Shown here: positions 10,901 to 23,300 of the stretch, piece after piece
How positions within the stretch are numbered: position 1 is the stretch's first letter
Layout: the number at the start of each line of letters is the position of its first letter
Assembly (NCBI GenBank): GCA_946807835.1
Contig: OX327683.1
Coordinates: forward strand, 36,763,001-36,827,000
DNA length: 64,000 nucleotides
From: Ailanthus altissimus
Lineage: Eukaryota > Streptophyta > Magnoliopsida > Sapindales > Simaroubaceae
Direction of reading: 5' to 3'
Translations under genes and position numbers: made by a program
The notes under the pieces: model-generated
What the model was told of the DNA's origin: nothing
Databases searched by the model: none
What the model saw: only the letters and a program-made list of their open reading frames with translations

Positions 10901-13020
10901 GAAAAGTAAAATTAAATGCGCGCGCATGCACACACATATATATATATAAAAGATGTAGTTCTCTTAATTTAAAATAGTGACTTAAAATTTTTATTCATTG
11001 ATTTTATGCAATTTAATTAATATAAAGTTGTATTTGTCAACGTACCAATACGCTAAAGTGCCATGCAAATTACAATACAACGTTTTATTGACATGAGAAG
11101 GAGATGATGAACATAACAGTAAGTAAAGACGAAATATTAAGAAGGCTTCTTTTCTTCAGGGACAGTACTGAAAATGACCAAATGGCTTTCTTGATGCCAC
11201 ACAAGCTAAAGCACCTTGTTCATTGTAGTCGTGTTGAAGTCGGATATTGTAAATAAAAACGTAGTGCGAGGGCAAAAGTAGTATATGTTAAATTACCAAG
11301 GTCAATGAAGTCTTCAAGTGCCGGGCAACAATATATATAAATTCCAATGGCCTTGGAGCTCATTTCCCCTTAAGTTTCTAAGAAGTATTAGTAATGTTTG
11401 AGATATATATGATGAGAAAAAAGCTTCGTGTTCGTATTTATAGACGATGTCGTATCCTGTCGTGTCGTGTAATTCATCGAGATCAATTTTCCCAGTTTTC
11501 CAGATTTATATATAGGATTCTGATGGCTGTTGCTGGGGGAGTTAAAGAATATTGTCTCAGTTCCACTTCCACACCATGCATGCAAGCAGTTTTGGTTAAC
11601 TAGGAATGGTCATTTCTATGACTTGGAAAACCAATCATCATATGGGAATTTTTAAACTTCTGGTTATTGTCAAATGTTAACTTCTAATACGTGAAAAAGA
11701 GGCCAGCTTGTTACTCTATTGCTCGTAATTAAGAAGAAAATATAAGGACTTGAAGAACATATACAAATACAATAAAAGTAAAAGTAGAGGTGTCGTCAAT
11801 GGCCAGTTGTTTAATTATTTATTTATTTTTGGACGTATTTCACTTCCCCCAACCCTAGTAATTTTCAGTTCCCTGCTACTGACGATTTCTAGCTAGTTTA
11901 TTAAGCCAAAAGAAAAGAGAAAAGAGACAGAGAGAGGCTTGAAAGGGATAAGAGAGAAAATAATGTACAGAGAAGAAACAAGAAGAGGATAAAAGAAGAT
12001 GGAGGACACCTACGCTACGTGAGAAAATGTTGCGTTCGATGTTATATTCATATTATCTTTTTCTTAAAAAATTATTTTCTTTTTGTTTTTAAAAAAGAAA
12101 ACCAAATATACAGTGATATCCACGCTTTAGGTTTCCAATTCATATTATTATTATTATTGAAAATACTTTTGATTGCGACTTATCAAAAATAGTCTTTAAA
12201 AATATCTGATCTAAACAGATTTTATTATATCCTATCTATTTATTATAGATTTTCTCAGTATTTTACCCTTTTAATTATTTAACTAAAATATAAAGCGTTC
12301 ATATTTCCCATTCTTTTTACATAGATTAGCAGACGCATGTTTGATATTTTTTTTTACTCCCAACACGGTATAATTTGCTGATAAGCATCCTAAAAGATTC
12401 CTCTATCTCTATGCAAATAGAAGAACTTCAATATTTATTTTTTAATATATAAATACTCACATTAACTCATTACAATATTTCAATAAGATGTTTAACCTGA
12501 CATACCGACACCAATCAGAAGAGAATGGAGTGATTGGCATGAGCGTCCTAATCTTCTAAAAAGGAGGGTTGTTTCCAATCTCTCGTTTAGTTGAAGGAAT
12601 TGCCAGTAGCATTCGAAATTCATTTAACACTTTTCTGTGCTGTTGGCCATGGAAATTAATAGATTTTAATTACGCTTCTTGTTGCATTATCCAATTTCAC
12701 TCGGAACCAAAATAACTCTTTAAGTAACTATCGATTATTTATTAAACGACGAATCAATGATAAAGTTGATTACAAGAACTCACACACGAATATGCAGATC
12801 AACTAGTAACAGATATCACATCCCAATATAACTATAAAGACTGCACCAACCATGGCCTCGTTTATTTCTGTGAAAATGTTAAAACGAAGAGGCCATAGTC
12901 AGTGAGAACGCAGAGCAAACCCTCCATGGAAAATAAGTTATTTTCTAAAAGAGATGCCCCCACAAAAACTAACCCATTAAACTTAAATTACAAAAGCAAC
13001 TATTAAGTAAAAATAAAGAC
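10901..13020. other. Intergenic, 3' side of the HyPRP gene
   Basis: I find no convincing gene. Small overlapping ORFs around 11390-11600 occur on both strands and lack any motif. The last few hundred bases before 13057 presumably include the 3' untranslated region of the HyPRP gene. Confidence 0.4.
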
Positions 13021-13056
13021 ATCATTCGCGGAAACAAATAAGAGATGCAGCAAAAC

Positions 13057-13461
13057 TTAGGCGCATTGGAAGCCACTAGGAACACCCTTTCCGCAATAAT
13101 TCAAGAGCAAGCTCAAGGAGACTGGAATATCTATGTTAAGGCCCAGAACGTTGGCCTTAATGGCAGTGCAAAGACAAACAGCAGCTTCAAGATCAGCAAG
13201 CCCCTGAATGAGAGAGCAGCAGGGCGTTTTTGGTGGTGTTCCCACAACAAGATGCACCAAACCATTTAGCAAATCGGCACATACTCCTAGCTTTAGAGCG
13301 TCTCTTGGGCAAGTGGCCTTAGCCGGTGGAGGGCTCTTTGGTTGAGGACAAGGACACTTTGGTGGTGGAGGGCAGGCGACTTTGTGTGTACTCATCGAAG
13401 TGAAAAAGAGAAGATTGAGGCAGAGAAGAAGAGCAATGCTTGAAAGAGCCTTAGAAGCCAT
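13057..13461 (-). CDS. Hybrid proline-rich protein with 8-cysteine LTP-like domain (DC2.15/DRN1 type)
   Basis: A 134-aa secreted protein, intronless. The start is ATG 13459-13461 (MASKALSSIALLLCLNLLFF...). The frame is open for another 47 codons upstream, but that part covers the TATA box, so it is not translated. Residues 1-23 or so form a signal peptide. A short proline-rich linker follows (CPPPPKCPCPQPKSPPPAK). The 8-cysteine motif then runs from CPRDALKLGVC through CCSLIQGLADLEAAVCLC to the final SGFQCA, with the expected CC and CxC pairs. The family folds as a four-helix bundle around a hydrophobic cavity and is extracellular or wall-associated; members are linked to defence, cell elongation and cold responses. 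Length and architecture are standard. The specific role here is not visible from sequence. Confidence 0.92.
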   Translation of the reverse strand: MASKALSSIALLLCLNLLFFTSMSTHKVACPPPPKCPCPQPKSPPPAKATCPRDALKLGVCADLLNGLVHLVVGTPPKTPCCSLIQGLADLEAAVCLCTAIKANVLGLNIDIPVSLSLLLNYCGKGVPSGFQCA

Positions 13462-13568
13462 TTTCAGACGCTCGCTAACAAAGTTTCTTAGGCTGTGAAA
13501 TGAAGTTTCTTTTTTTTTTTCTTTTTCTTTATGTTTAGTGGTGGATGTGGTAAAAGTAGAATAGGGGC

Positions 13569-13576
13569 TTTTTATA
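13569..13576 (-). promoter_or_regulatory. TATA box of the HyPRP gene
   Basis: The minus strand reads TATAAAAA about 110 bp upstream of the chosen ATG. Transcription would start around 13540, giving a 5' leader of roughly 80 nt. This position rules out the more upstream start codon. Confidence 0.6.
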
Positions 13577-13602
13577 GACGGAGATGGTGATATATTGGCC
13601 AA

Positions 13603-14400
13603 TTAAAATTGGAAAAACAAGACAATGAGACTAATGTGAGCACATTAGATTGAGTCAAAAAGTGCTGAAGCTGGCAAACGCAACTTGGGGAGTGGCCCAT
13701 GTTTTTCATTTTGGAATTTGGAGCGTTCTGCGTCCGATTTTTTTTTTCCGTCTACCACATTGCGTGTGCCACACCCACATGTAACAAAAGGACACCAATT
13801 AATACTATTAAATTACGAGAGATTCTAACCCCGTTGGCTCGGTCTGATTTTTTGTATCGTGATGTCTGCCATTAGAATTACTGAAATAAGTTCTTTGAAT
13901 TTTCTTGAAACATGTCGTTTCATGTATGTCACATGCTTTACATAATGGTTGAGAAGATTATATTTAGTAATACGTTGCTTCATAAAACAAAATTAAGATG
14001 GCTTTCATAAGCTTCATTATTTACTAACAAATTTAGTGGCTTTTGCTTTCATAAAATTTTTAATTTATATTTCCATCTTGAGAGGGCCCCGACTTCATAA
14101 TAATTCCACGCCTCCTGGTCCTATCAATTTCTTATAGACCTTTTTCTTTCGGCCTCCACTGCAAAATTTCTAGATATGACAGCAAACAGCGAGATATGGA
14201 CAAAGACAGATGTTGAGAGGTAAAGCCTTTTTACGAAATCCTTGTGCGCTCGTCCAAAGCAAGAACTTCACTCAGCAAGTAGCATACAGTGAACGTTTCC
14301 AAGTGTTAAGAGCTGGAGGCATTGACTGTGTAGAGAAAGACTACGGCACAGTTTTGATTAAAAATAGGTAAATAAAATGAAATGAAAAGTAACAAAATAA
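13603..14400. other. Intergenic between HyPRP and SKA1 3' ends
   Basis: The stretch holds the upstream region of the HyPRP gene and the end of the SKA1 transcript. No coding potential was recognised. Confidence 0.4.
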
Positions 14401-14429
14401 ATCAAGTGGAAGAGGAAATTTAATGAATT

Positions 14430-14703
14430 TTACATGTATAAACATAAAGGGGTTTCCAGAAGAATAAAAAAAGCAGGGTCTTAACAGTTCATCCGTCTGC
14501 TGAGAAAATCATCCCAGTTGATGAGTTACTAGAGTTTGCCAAGGGCATACCTTCTAACAAATTGCACATAATAGAGGGTACAACTTACGTTCCCAGCCAG
14601 GCAGAAGATGGAAGTTACAAACGACGTTTCATATCTAGTATATTATACCATTAAGCTCTTAGATCCTCGCCTCATATGCTCTGAAACTGAATAATCCATT
14701 AAC
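14430..14703 (-). other. SKA1: Probable 3' untranslated exon of SKA1
   Basis: The minus strand has a good acceptor (ttatGCAG) just above 14703, matching the donor GTAAGT at 14967-14972 after the SKA1 stop. The far end near 14430 is a guess. Transcript data would settle it. Confidence 0.35.
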
Positions 14704-15000
14704 CTGCATAAATGAATATGAAGATATATGGTTTAATTGTACCACAAATTAAACAGAATGATATTTCTAAACTTGAATTTTATTTCTAGAAACACTCTAA
14801 ATAGATTTAAATCCCTTAATCATGTTAGCAAAATTTGAATGCCATTAAGCTTCTTTTTTTGTATGTACCTGCAAGTTTTCAAATATGTATTCTCATGCCA
14901 TGTTACAGCTCAATATTTGAACTACAAGTGAAAAAAAAAATAAAAAATGAGAGAGAGAGAAAGCATACTTACCATTTGATCTTTGGGAAAGCAAGACCAT

Positions 15001-18000
15001 TCATTGAGGCTTCAGCAGAATTATCACTCTGTGATGTCCAATCCTAGTCTCACTAATGCGACCAAGGTGGCGAAGGACCTGTAAAACATCATGATGTATA
15101 TTAGTGATATTTTCATGCCTACTGGATTAGAATTTGCAGATAAAGGTATAAAGAGTTGCCAGGCTGGCTATTATGCTGACGTACATGTAGCTCGTTTGTA
15201 CACATTTGAACATTCTGCAGTGCTAGATTTTTATCATTAAAAAAGTTGTGAATCTTGGGCAGCAAAAAAAACAATGACTTGTAAAATTGTAGTTTGGATC
15301 TATTTGGCCCAGTACTTTGACCAACATGTAGAAAACTGAGGTTTTAGAGATTAAAGATCATAGGATGAATCAGCAACTGAAGGACAGAGAACTCACAGTT
15401 AATATTGCTTTTCCGGTGTTGTCAAGTTTCAATGATGGCCCCTTTATGTCAGCTTCAAGAAAGAAGTGTTTCCCCTTTACGGCTTCCATGGTTGCTATAT
15501 CTCTTAGGTCCTGCATGTGGCAGTATGCACATCAGTTGCACATAGATTAACAGTCGTCAGCAAGGAACTTGGAGAGGCACTTGGTGCTGACAAGTTAGAT
15601 GCCACTTGTTTGAAATAGAAACAATGTTCCCACTCTTGAAATTAGCACCGGAATACCAGTTCTTATCAGCACCTCTTTGACAATTCACAGTCAATGCCAT
15701 GCCTTGGTGACCAGGAAGGTAACTACCTAATGTAGATACAGGTGGTATAACCCAATTAAGTCACTTACCAGGGCTCTTTCCCAGAGATTTTCTGCCAGCT
15801 TCACAAAGAAAGGTAAAAACATAAGCACACATGTGAGGTTTAATAACAATAAGTTTGAAATCATTAAAAAAATGATACTAACCTTCTTCTTTGGGGCTGA
15901 AATAAGCTGGATAGTGGCGTCAGCATATGTTGCCATGTCATTTATTGCTGCATTAACCTTCTCTAGTGTGAGCCTTCCTCTCATGTATCTGCACTTGGCC
16001 AGAGCACAAGAAACTCAACAAAATATCATCATATAACATCAAATTAAAAATGTTTGGGGCACTACTAAAACCTCTCTCACCATTGAAGAGAAGGGCCGAA
16101 AAACAGAATAGCATAAATATATATATATATATATATATATTATTTTAGTCCTATTATCTCTTAAACTCACCTCCACATAGTGTCTAATTTGAAAGTCATT
16201 AGTATTGCATGATTTGACAACAGCAAATAGTTCACATGGTCAACACATACATGCATGTATGTGTATGCAAAATAGTGAAATTGTTACAATCATTGTTGTT
16301 TCATTCTAAAATAATCTCCAGCAAAACACCGGCTGGAACAACCATAATACATTTGCTCAACATAGCAAATCAAGAAACACACATATAATGTAGTGTTTAT
16401 TTCCCTTTTCCTAATATTGGTATCACAGCAGCAAACCTAAGTCTATACTGAAACATCAAATTTGCCTCCTCGCCACTTATTATAGACTGCACATCACTGG
16501 TGCATAGTTTAACATTTATTATCCATGAGCAAGAGGTTTAGCCGGAGATCATTCATACCAATAAAATTGGAAGGGAGAAATCCACTTACGAGGACAGAGA
16601 ATCCAGCTCATCCGAAGTTATGTGCCATAGAGGTGGAGGGCCACGGCCCTTTTTCTCCTGGCATTGACAGAAAACATACATTATGAAAGTGAAAGTGAAA
16701 GTGATTTAAAGAATATACCAACATTGTGTTGCCAATATAATTTCAGAGTCTATTGGCACATGCTTCTTTGTCTAATTCTAGCAAAATCCTTGATCATTGT
16801 TGTTCTTTCCTATTAGATTGCACACCTTGGGCAATGCTGCTGGTTCCTCAGGTTTCAAGGACCTGTGATCAGGTACTTGTTTAGAGGCTTCCGGAAGCAA
16901 ACTAAAACACAAGATAGCACAAGTACTGAACATCTGTGTGAGGCAAATTTAACCAGACTATCAAACTACAATAAGTGCAGGATTACCCTCTAGTAGTATC
17001 CAAATCAAAAGTGGTCATTTTCTGAGGCAGATATGAGGAAGCATGAGAGGACATGTTTTGCAGTATCTTCTGCTGCCGCAGAGAAGCATCAATTAGTTTC
17101 TGCAGTTGAAATCAACAAACAAATTAAGAGCAGATACTCAACACCATAAACAAAATCAAAGTGCCTCTTTGTAAAGATCTCAACTCAAAGAAACCAAAAT
17201 TTATGGAAGTTTTAGTCTTTCAGTTTCCAAATACCATAAGACGCAACTATTTTTTACAAAGTAGGACTTAATTTACTGTCAGGTCTTTCTTTAGAATGCA
17301 AATATTGCATAATCAAAAAATTTAACTCAACTGAACTCACTTTGTGCTACAGTAACAGAAGGCGGAATTCTTAAATTAATCAGATTACATATCAAGGATT
17401 CAGAATTATAATTGATGTTATAGCTTCTAGATCGTGAACTTAATGAAATATCTAAGACCTCAATCTTCAAATTCTATCATTTTCCTTCAATTTCTAGACA
17501 ACCATATACAGCAATATTTAATCAGTTATAAACAGATATCAACAAAAATTACATATATTTTTAAAATTCGGTTCCACAGATCTCCAGTTTCTCTAATGTT
17601 AAAATCAGAGAAGCTTAAACCTCAATCTAATTCCTCAGCAAAATTCTTTTCTTCCATTCTCTAAACAACTGAATATTTGCAATATTAATGAATTATAAGC
17701 TAAAAAATATACAAAAATTTCAAGTTAGCGTTTTAGTGCTCAATTCCCCGAATCTCAAGTAATCTCAATTTAAAAACCCCAATCGAAAGAAGCGGCAAAC
17801 ACTTCCTTTTGTAACTTCGATGATTTTTTTTTCCCCTATTTGTTTCAGCAACTAAACAAACCCTAATTGGGAATATGTATAAAAAAAGCTTACTTTGGCT
17901 TTAGGAATAGCCTCAGTTTCCTCACGCAACCGGTCCTTGATGGCCTGCACCTGCAACTCCATCGCCTTTACTGCTGCGTCAACTGCCGACAAATCAGCCA

Positions 18001-18214
18001 CGCTGCTGGTTGGGTACACTGACTCAAAAAGAAAATCATTACACAGCATAGGATTTAAAGAAAGGGGGGAAAAATGAAAGACAAACAAACATGCAATTGA
18101 ATTCCGAGTTGACTCACTGTTTCTGGCTATAACCAGTTCTTGTAGCTCGGCGATTCGAGTGTTAAATGAAGATATTAGAGAATCGAGCGAAGATCCAGCC
18201 TTCTTCGCTTCCAT
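15001..18214 (-). CDS. SKA1: SKA1 homologue, spindle and kinetochore-associated protein
   Basis: Nine coding exons, minus strand: 18214-18118, 18018-17894, 17099-16987, 16901-16826, 16657-16590, 15988-15883, 15798-15769, 15510-15397, 15078-15001. All junctions are GT-AG and keep frame, giving 268 aa. Residues 1-100 are coiled-coil (MEAKKAGSSLDSLISSFNTR.., KDRLREETEAIPKAKK). A linker rich in Pro/Lys follows. The C-terminal winged-helix domain is the microtubule-binding part in animals (TSDELDSLSSYMRGRLTLEKVNAAINDM.., LAENLWERAL, and the end ILLKPQ). Plant members are listed as SKA1 homologues, thought to help kinetochores hold dynamic microtubules. Exon 7 is only 30 nt. An intron (donor 14967-14972) lies 28 nt after the stop, with its acceptor near 14704, too close to the stop to trigger decay. 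An AT microsatellite (16116-16142) sits in the fifth intron. Confidence 0.9.
16116..16142. repeat. AT dinucleotide microsatellite
   Basis: An uninterrupted AT run inside an SKA1 intron. Confidence 0.8.
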
Positions 18215-19586
18215 GTTTCCTAGTCCCGGCCAACCTCTGTAAGATCACTACTTTTTTTTTTTGGGTGGGGTGGGGGCTCGAAAATCAGATTTATTTTCTT
18301 TGGGATTTGATAATGATCTTAAATATTGAGAAGCGTTTTTGGCGGGAAAGATTTGGGACAATTTTGAAAGTGTTGTAGAGACTAAAAGCTATTCAGAATT
18401 CTGTAGCCGTTAGCCAAATATCAGTTCAGAGGTCATACGTGCGAGACTAAAAGCTATTTCTTATGAATTTATTTAAATGGTTTAATAATAAATAATTTGT
18501 AACATTTTTATATTAAAGTTGAGTTTTCAAGTTTAATTTTCTCCTCTTCAAATTAAAAAAAAAAAAAGCTATTTCTTATTTACTTCTCAAACAAAAATAA
18601 CTTATTTAAGCGGAAGAGGTCGAGTCAAAATGCTCACGTTTTGTGACAGAAAAATATTTGTTTTTTGTTTTTTTAAATAGGAAAATGGAGGATTAGAATT
18701 CTATCTCTAGTACAGTGAATGAATAATATACTATAAATTCTTTATTATTAAATTATTTAAATAAGTTTAATTTTATTTTATAAACAAAAATTTGTGAATA
18801 TATTTTTTTATTTCATAAATACAGATTAATTGGCACTCGTCGACGCATGCCTCTCAGTTCTCATAACAAGTTCCTCTAATTCTATTTATTTCTCTTTCAA
18901 TTACGTAATTTATAATATAGCCTTACAATTTTATTTTTTTTACGTTAATTATAAAAACTAAAACTTAGAGTCAAGCACGAAATCCTTACTCAAAAAAAGA
19001 ATTTTTATCCTTGAGAAAATAGTTTTAACGTGTAAATAAATAGTTGTTGTTCTTTTTAAGACCTCATGACTAAAACTTATTTATTGTAAAAATAAAATTG
19101 AAAACTTATTTATTGCAAAAATAAAATTGACTATGGCTACACCATCAGTGATCTCCAGCGAAAACTATAGATGTTTTAAGTTGGAAAAAAATTGTTAGCA
19201 ATGAAGTTTGAAGTGAATTCTATGTGTAGAAAAATAATAATGATTGTTCCTGTATGAGATGTATCAACTTTATATAGATTAGGGTAGTTTAAGCTTTGTG
19301 CTAAATTCATAAATTTTTAGGTATTATATTTATTATTATATTTATTATTGAATTCTTTAATTTTTTATATTATCTATTTGAAAACTCTTTAGTATTATTT
19401 TTTATGCATTTTGGACTCTTAACATTGTAGAGTGATATAATTCTTTTTATTAGTGACATTCCCTAAATAAGGAGGTCTTGAGAATATAAAGAGACACAAG
19501 TGTACACTTTTATTTGGATAGAGGGGTCTCTTATATTAATAATGTTCACCCTTGTGAGAATGGCTTTTCATTACAAATAAAATGTT
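18215..19586. other. SKA1 upstream region and AT-rich intergenic DNA
   Basis: The first 200 bp include a poly-T/G-rich run (18249-18275) that probably belongs to the SKA1 leader and promoter. Beyond this I see only AT-rich sequence, with short direct repeats such as aaaacttatttattg twice at 19070-19130. Confidence 0.4.
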
Positions 19587-20814
19587 GATTGTGTTGGAAT
19601 TGATGTTTATGTGTTATTTTAATATTTTATAAATATTAATTATTAATATTTATATAATAAATATTTTAAATATAATCGTTTGTATTAGATATGTATATGG
19701 TATAATACTTATAATATTATAAATATTATATGATTTGAAAGAGTTTAAATCAATGTTAAAAGTTAGTAGGTTATAAAAGTTAACGATATCTAAAGAGTTT
19801 GAGTTTTGTTTATAATGGAACAAATACATAAGGGTATACTAGTAATGATATAGTTGCAGTAAGTGTTAGGAAATGTCATTATGTAAGTATGTTCTCAAAC
19901 ATTATGTTCCTAATCTATTTTCATCGATGCAAGTCTGTTGGCGGATTCTTTTCATATAGATTAGTGTATGTCTATATATTTAGGGTACAGATGGTTATTC
20001 TTAGTTGACCACGAGTTTAGAGTTCGTATATGTATACGAGTATTCAGTGAGGACTAGAAACTGAATAAACTCACGAGGACGCCAATAGATATCATATGAA
20101 GCCGTCAACGGTAAGTCATATCGAATTGAATAGTATTCGTGATCCTTTAACTCGAGCGCCCCGGTGGACTTGTAAGTGATCTACTATACTTTGGTTCCAC
20201 GGATATCAGAGACCTTTCGTGGTCTGACTATTACGTGTCGCTAGATATGATCTGATGCTCATAAAGACCAATTTGCACAGATATGGGATCCATCAACTTA
20301 TATAAGTAGGTTGTATAACATAATACTTTAAGAATTGTATTTCAAAAAATCTTATAACCACAAGTATATAACCTTAAAAAAAAGTTTTCTATACGGTTAA
20401 ACAAATATCACAAAAGAGTTTGTGAATATTATTTTTTAAAATACAAAAATGGAGATAAGTTCACGGTTAAACACATGAGGATTTAACAGTGTTGATTTAT
20501 ATCCTTACTCTTCCAAGATATATAAGTGACAGAGGGATTATACGTATATGTTATGACCTCAATTTGTATGGTCTAATGCGTTGATTTGTAATATCTGTGA
20601 CGTATGTGTGAGACATCAATCACGAACTTATTAAATAGTTTTATTTGAAGAATCAGGCGCGAACCTAGGGAATCTTGCAATATAAAAATAACTTGTTGTG
20701 CACTGAGGTAGTGTACTGTATTGAATAATTCAATTTATAAATTTTCAGCAAAGTTGAATATTTGTTTCAGGCACCCTCAAAATGCGCGAGTGTTAAGTAT
20801 ATTAATTAATTAAT

Positions 20815-22986
20815 TGTTGGGAGTTGTACATTCATGGGTGTTTGCATGTGGGTTTTGTGTTTAATCACAATTTATACATATCTCATATATATAATGAAGC
20901 AGCGGAAGCTTAAATTATTGCAGTAAACACAATCACAATATATTAATCAGAAACGAGATTGAGAAATAACCCTTGAAGCCTTTGGTTGGAGATTGTTGAA
21001 GTCCACCAAAATGTTGTCTTTGATCAATTCTAGTAATCAACAATGGTGGGTTTGATTATCTAGAATGACAGCTTTTGATCCAGCACTTGTTTAACTACTT
21101 AAACTTGTGTTCTTGATTTTTTCTTTTGATTAACACTTAATCAATTAATCAAAAACCTATTTTGCTAAATTAGTTTTAAGCCTTAAAAGAAAATAATGAA
21201 TTCAACTCTTGAATCCATTAATTAGAAGACAATTTCTCTTTTCTCTCTTTATAAAAATGGCTGAGCTAATTTTGCAAAATCAATTTAACAAAAACCTTTT
21301 CAATTTAATTTACATTTGTTTTATTTATACAAATGAATTTAATTTCATTTCATAACACTTAATTTCACTTAATTTCAATTTGAATTTAATCTAACCTAAT
21401 CATAGTTAACTCTTAACTTTAGTTAGGTTAAACTAACATTAAAATATTCTAACTATAGTTAACTCTTAACTCTAGTTAATTAAAAGAATATTTAATTATT
21501 TTAACCATGGTTAACTAACTTAACCATGGTTAGGTTAACTTTTACTTAACCATTAAGTATAGTTAATCTAACTTAACTAAATGGTTAACTCTTAACCTTA
21601 GTTAAACTTAAATTATTTATTCAACAATTAAATAAATAATTATTTATTTGAATTATTTAACGATTAAATAATTATCAAGTGAAATTACAATTATGTCCTT
21701 ACTCGGTTACCATGTTAACCTAAAGTGGGTCCCACCATCTGACCATATACTTTAGTTAACGTAACCTTAGTAAATTGCTGGATTTTACTGTATTAAACTA
21801 TTTAATACGGTACGCTGCCCAAGTGCTCAAAGAGTACATTTTATATTGGGACTCCCTAGGTCCACGCCCGATTCGTCAAATGAAATTATTTCACAAGTCC
21901 GTGAACGATGCCCCACGCACACGTTACGGATATTACAAATCAGCGCGTCAGACCATACATGTTGAGGTTACTCCATATTCGTATAATCCTTCCGTCATTA
22001 TATCCAGGATGAACGGGATATAGATCATTACCGTCAAATCCCGATAATTTCATCCATCACTTTATTATCTTCAGATTCGTATCTTTATGAACAATTTACG
22101 CAAACACTTTTGCTATAATGTTCGAACCTGGAGGAAACTCCTTTCCCAGGTTAATTGCTTACGGCCATAAGACTTTACAAGATACAATCTCGAAGTTCGG
22201 ATATACTACCCATCTATGTGAGCTGGCGGATCCCATATCTACGCACACCGAACTCCATGAGCATCGGACCATACCCAGCGACAAGTAGCGGTCAGACCAT
22301 GAAAGGTCTCTGACATACGTGGAACCAAAGTATGATGGATCTCCCACAAGTTCACCGTGGCGCTCAGGTCGAAGGACCACAAATACTACTCAACTCGAGA
22401 GGACCTTCCTTTGACGGTTTCATAGGATATCTATTGGGGTCCTCATGAGTCTGTTCAGTATCCAGTCCTAACTGAATACCTGTATGTCTATATGAACTTC
22501 AACCAAGCTCATGGTTAACTAAGAATAACCATTTGTACAATACAGCTATAGACATACACTAATCTATGTGTTTCACCGATAGACCCTCATTGGTAAACGT
22601 AGATCAGGAACTCTATATTTGAGAAGATACTTCCATAACGACATTTCTTAGTCTCTATTGCAACTCTTTGCAATTTTGTCATTACTAGTAGATTCTCAGG
22701 TCTTTGTTACATTATAGATTAGGTTCTAACTTTTTAGATCCCGCTGGGTATTATAACCTGCTAACACTTAACATTTATAACTATCAGCTTTGCTAACTCT
22801 TAGCCATGGTTTAAACTTCTTTAAACCAGATATGAACTCATTCAGATCATATCATTTTTATAATGTTACAAGCTTAATTACCATTTAATAAAAGTTATCA
22901 GCGATTTAATAAAATATGCATTGTATAAATATTACAAACTAAATATTCATACAAACTGGGATGACGCGTAAGCACATACCCTAACA
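20815..22986 (-). repeat. 3' LTR of the young copia element
   Basis: 2172 bp. Relative to the 5' LTR it has a 17-bp insertion at 20822-20838, seven bases from the outer end, flanked by GGG on both sides. It contains a dense run of TTAACC/GGTTAA motifs (about 21390-21610). Confidence 0.93.
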
Positions 22987-23000
22987 AACTCCCACTTGCT

Positions 23001-23300
23001 CTAGTGCCATGCATACTGGTATCTTATACCCATAGCCTCCACGTGTTTCTCAAACACCTTTGGAGTTAAGGCTTTAGTAAGTGGATCCGCTACATTATTT
23101 ATAGAATCTACTCTACAAATTATTATATCACCCCTAGCCAAGATCTCTCTAATTATGTGGTATTTCCTCTCCACATGTTTAGATCTCTGATGTGCTCTTG
23201 GCTCTTTTGCTTGTGTAATGGCTCCATTATTGTCGCAAAATAATGGGATAGGATCTTTCGAACTTGGAACTATTCCGAGTTCTGCGACAAACTTATGTAT
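23001..23300 (-). pseudogene. RNase H C-terminal remainder downstream of the in-frame stop
   Basis: In frame with the polyprotein and free of further stops, this contains the FCDNNGAI, HVERKYHIIRE and NVADPLTK blocks that end copia RNase H domains. The single TGG-to-TAG type change is the only visible lesion in the coding region. Confidence 0.85.

Noticed and set aside
13462..13602. N-terminal extension of the HyPRP frame
   Set aside because: It covers the TATA box and lacks a signal peptide; the internal ATG gives a standard one.
21775..22023. 82-codon ORF, repeated identically at 29142-29390
   Set aside because: It lies within both LTRs of the copia element and has no codon start context or domain; the duplication is just the LTR pair.
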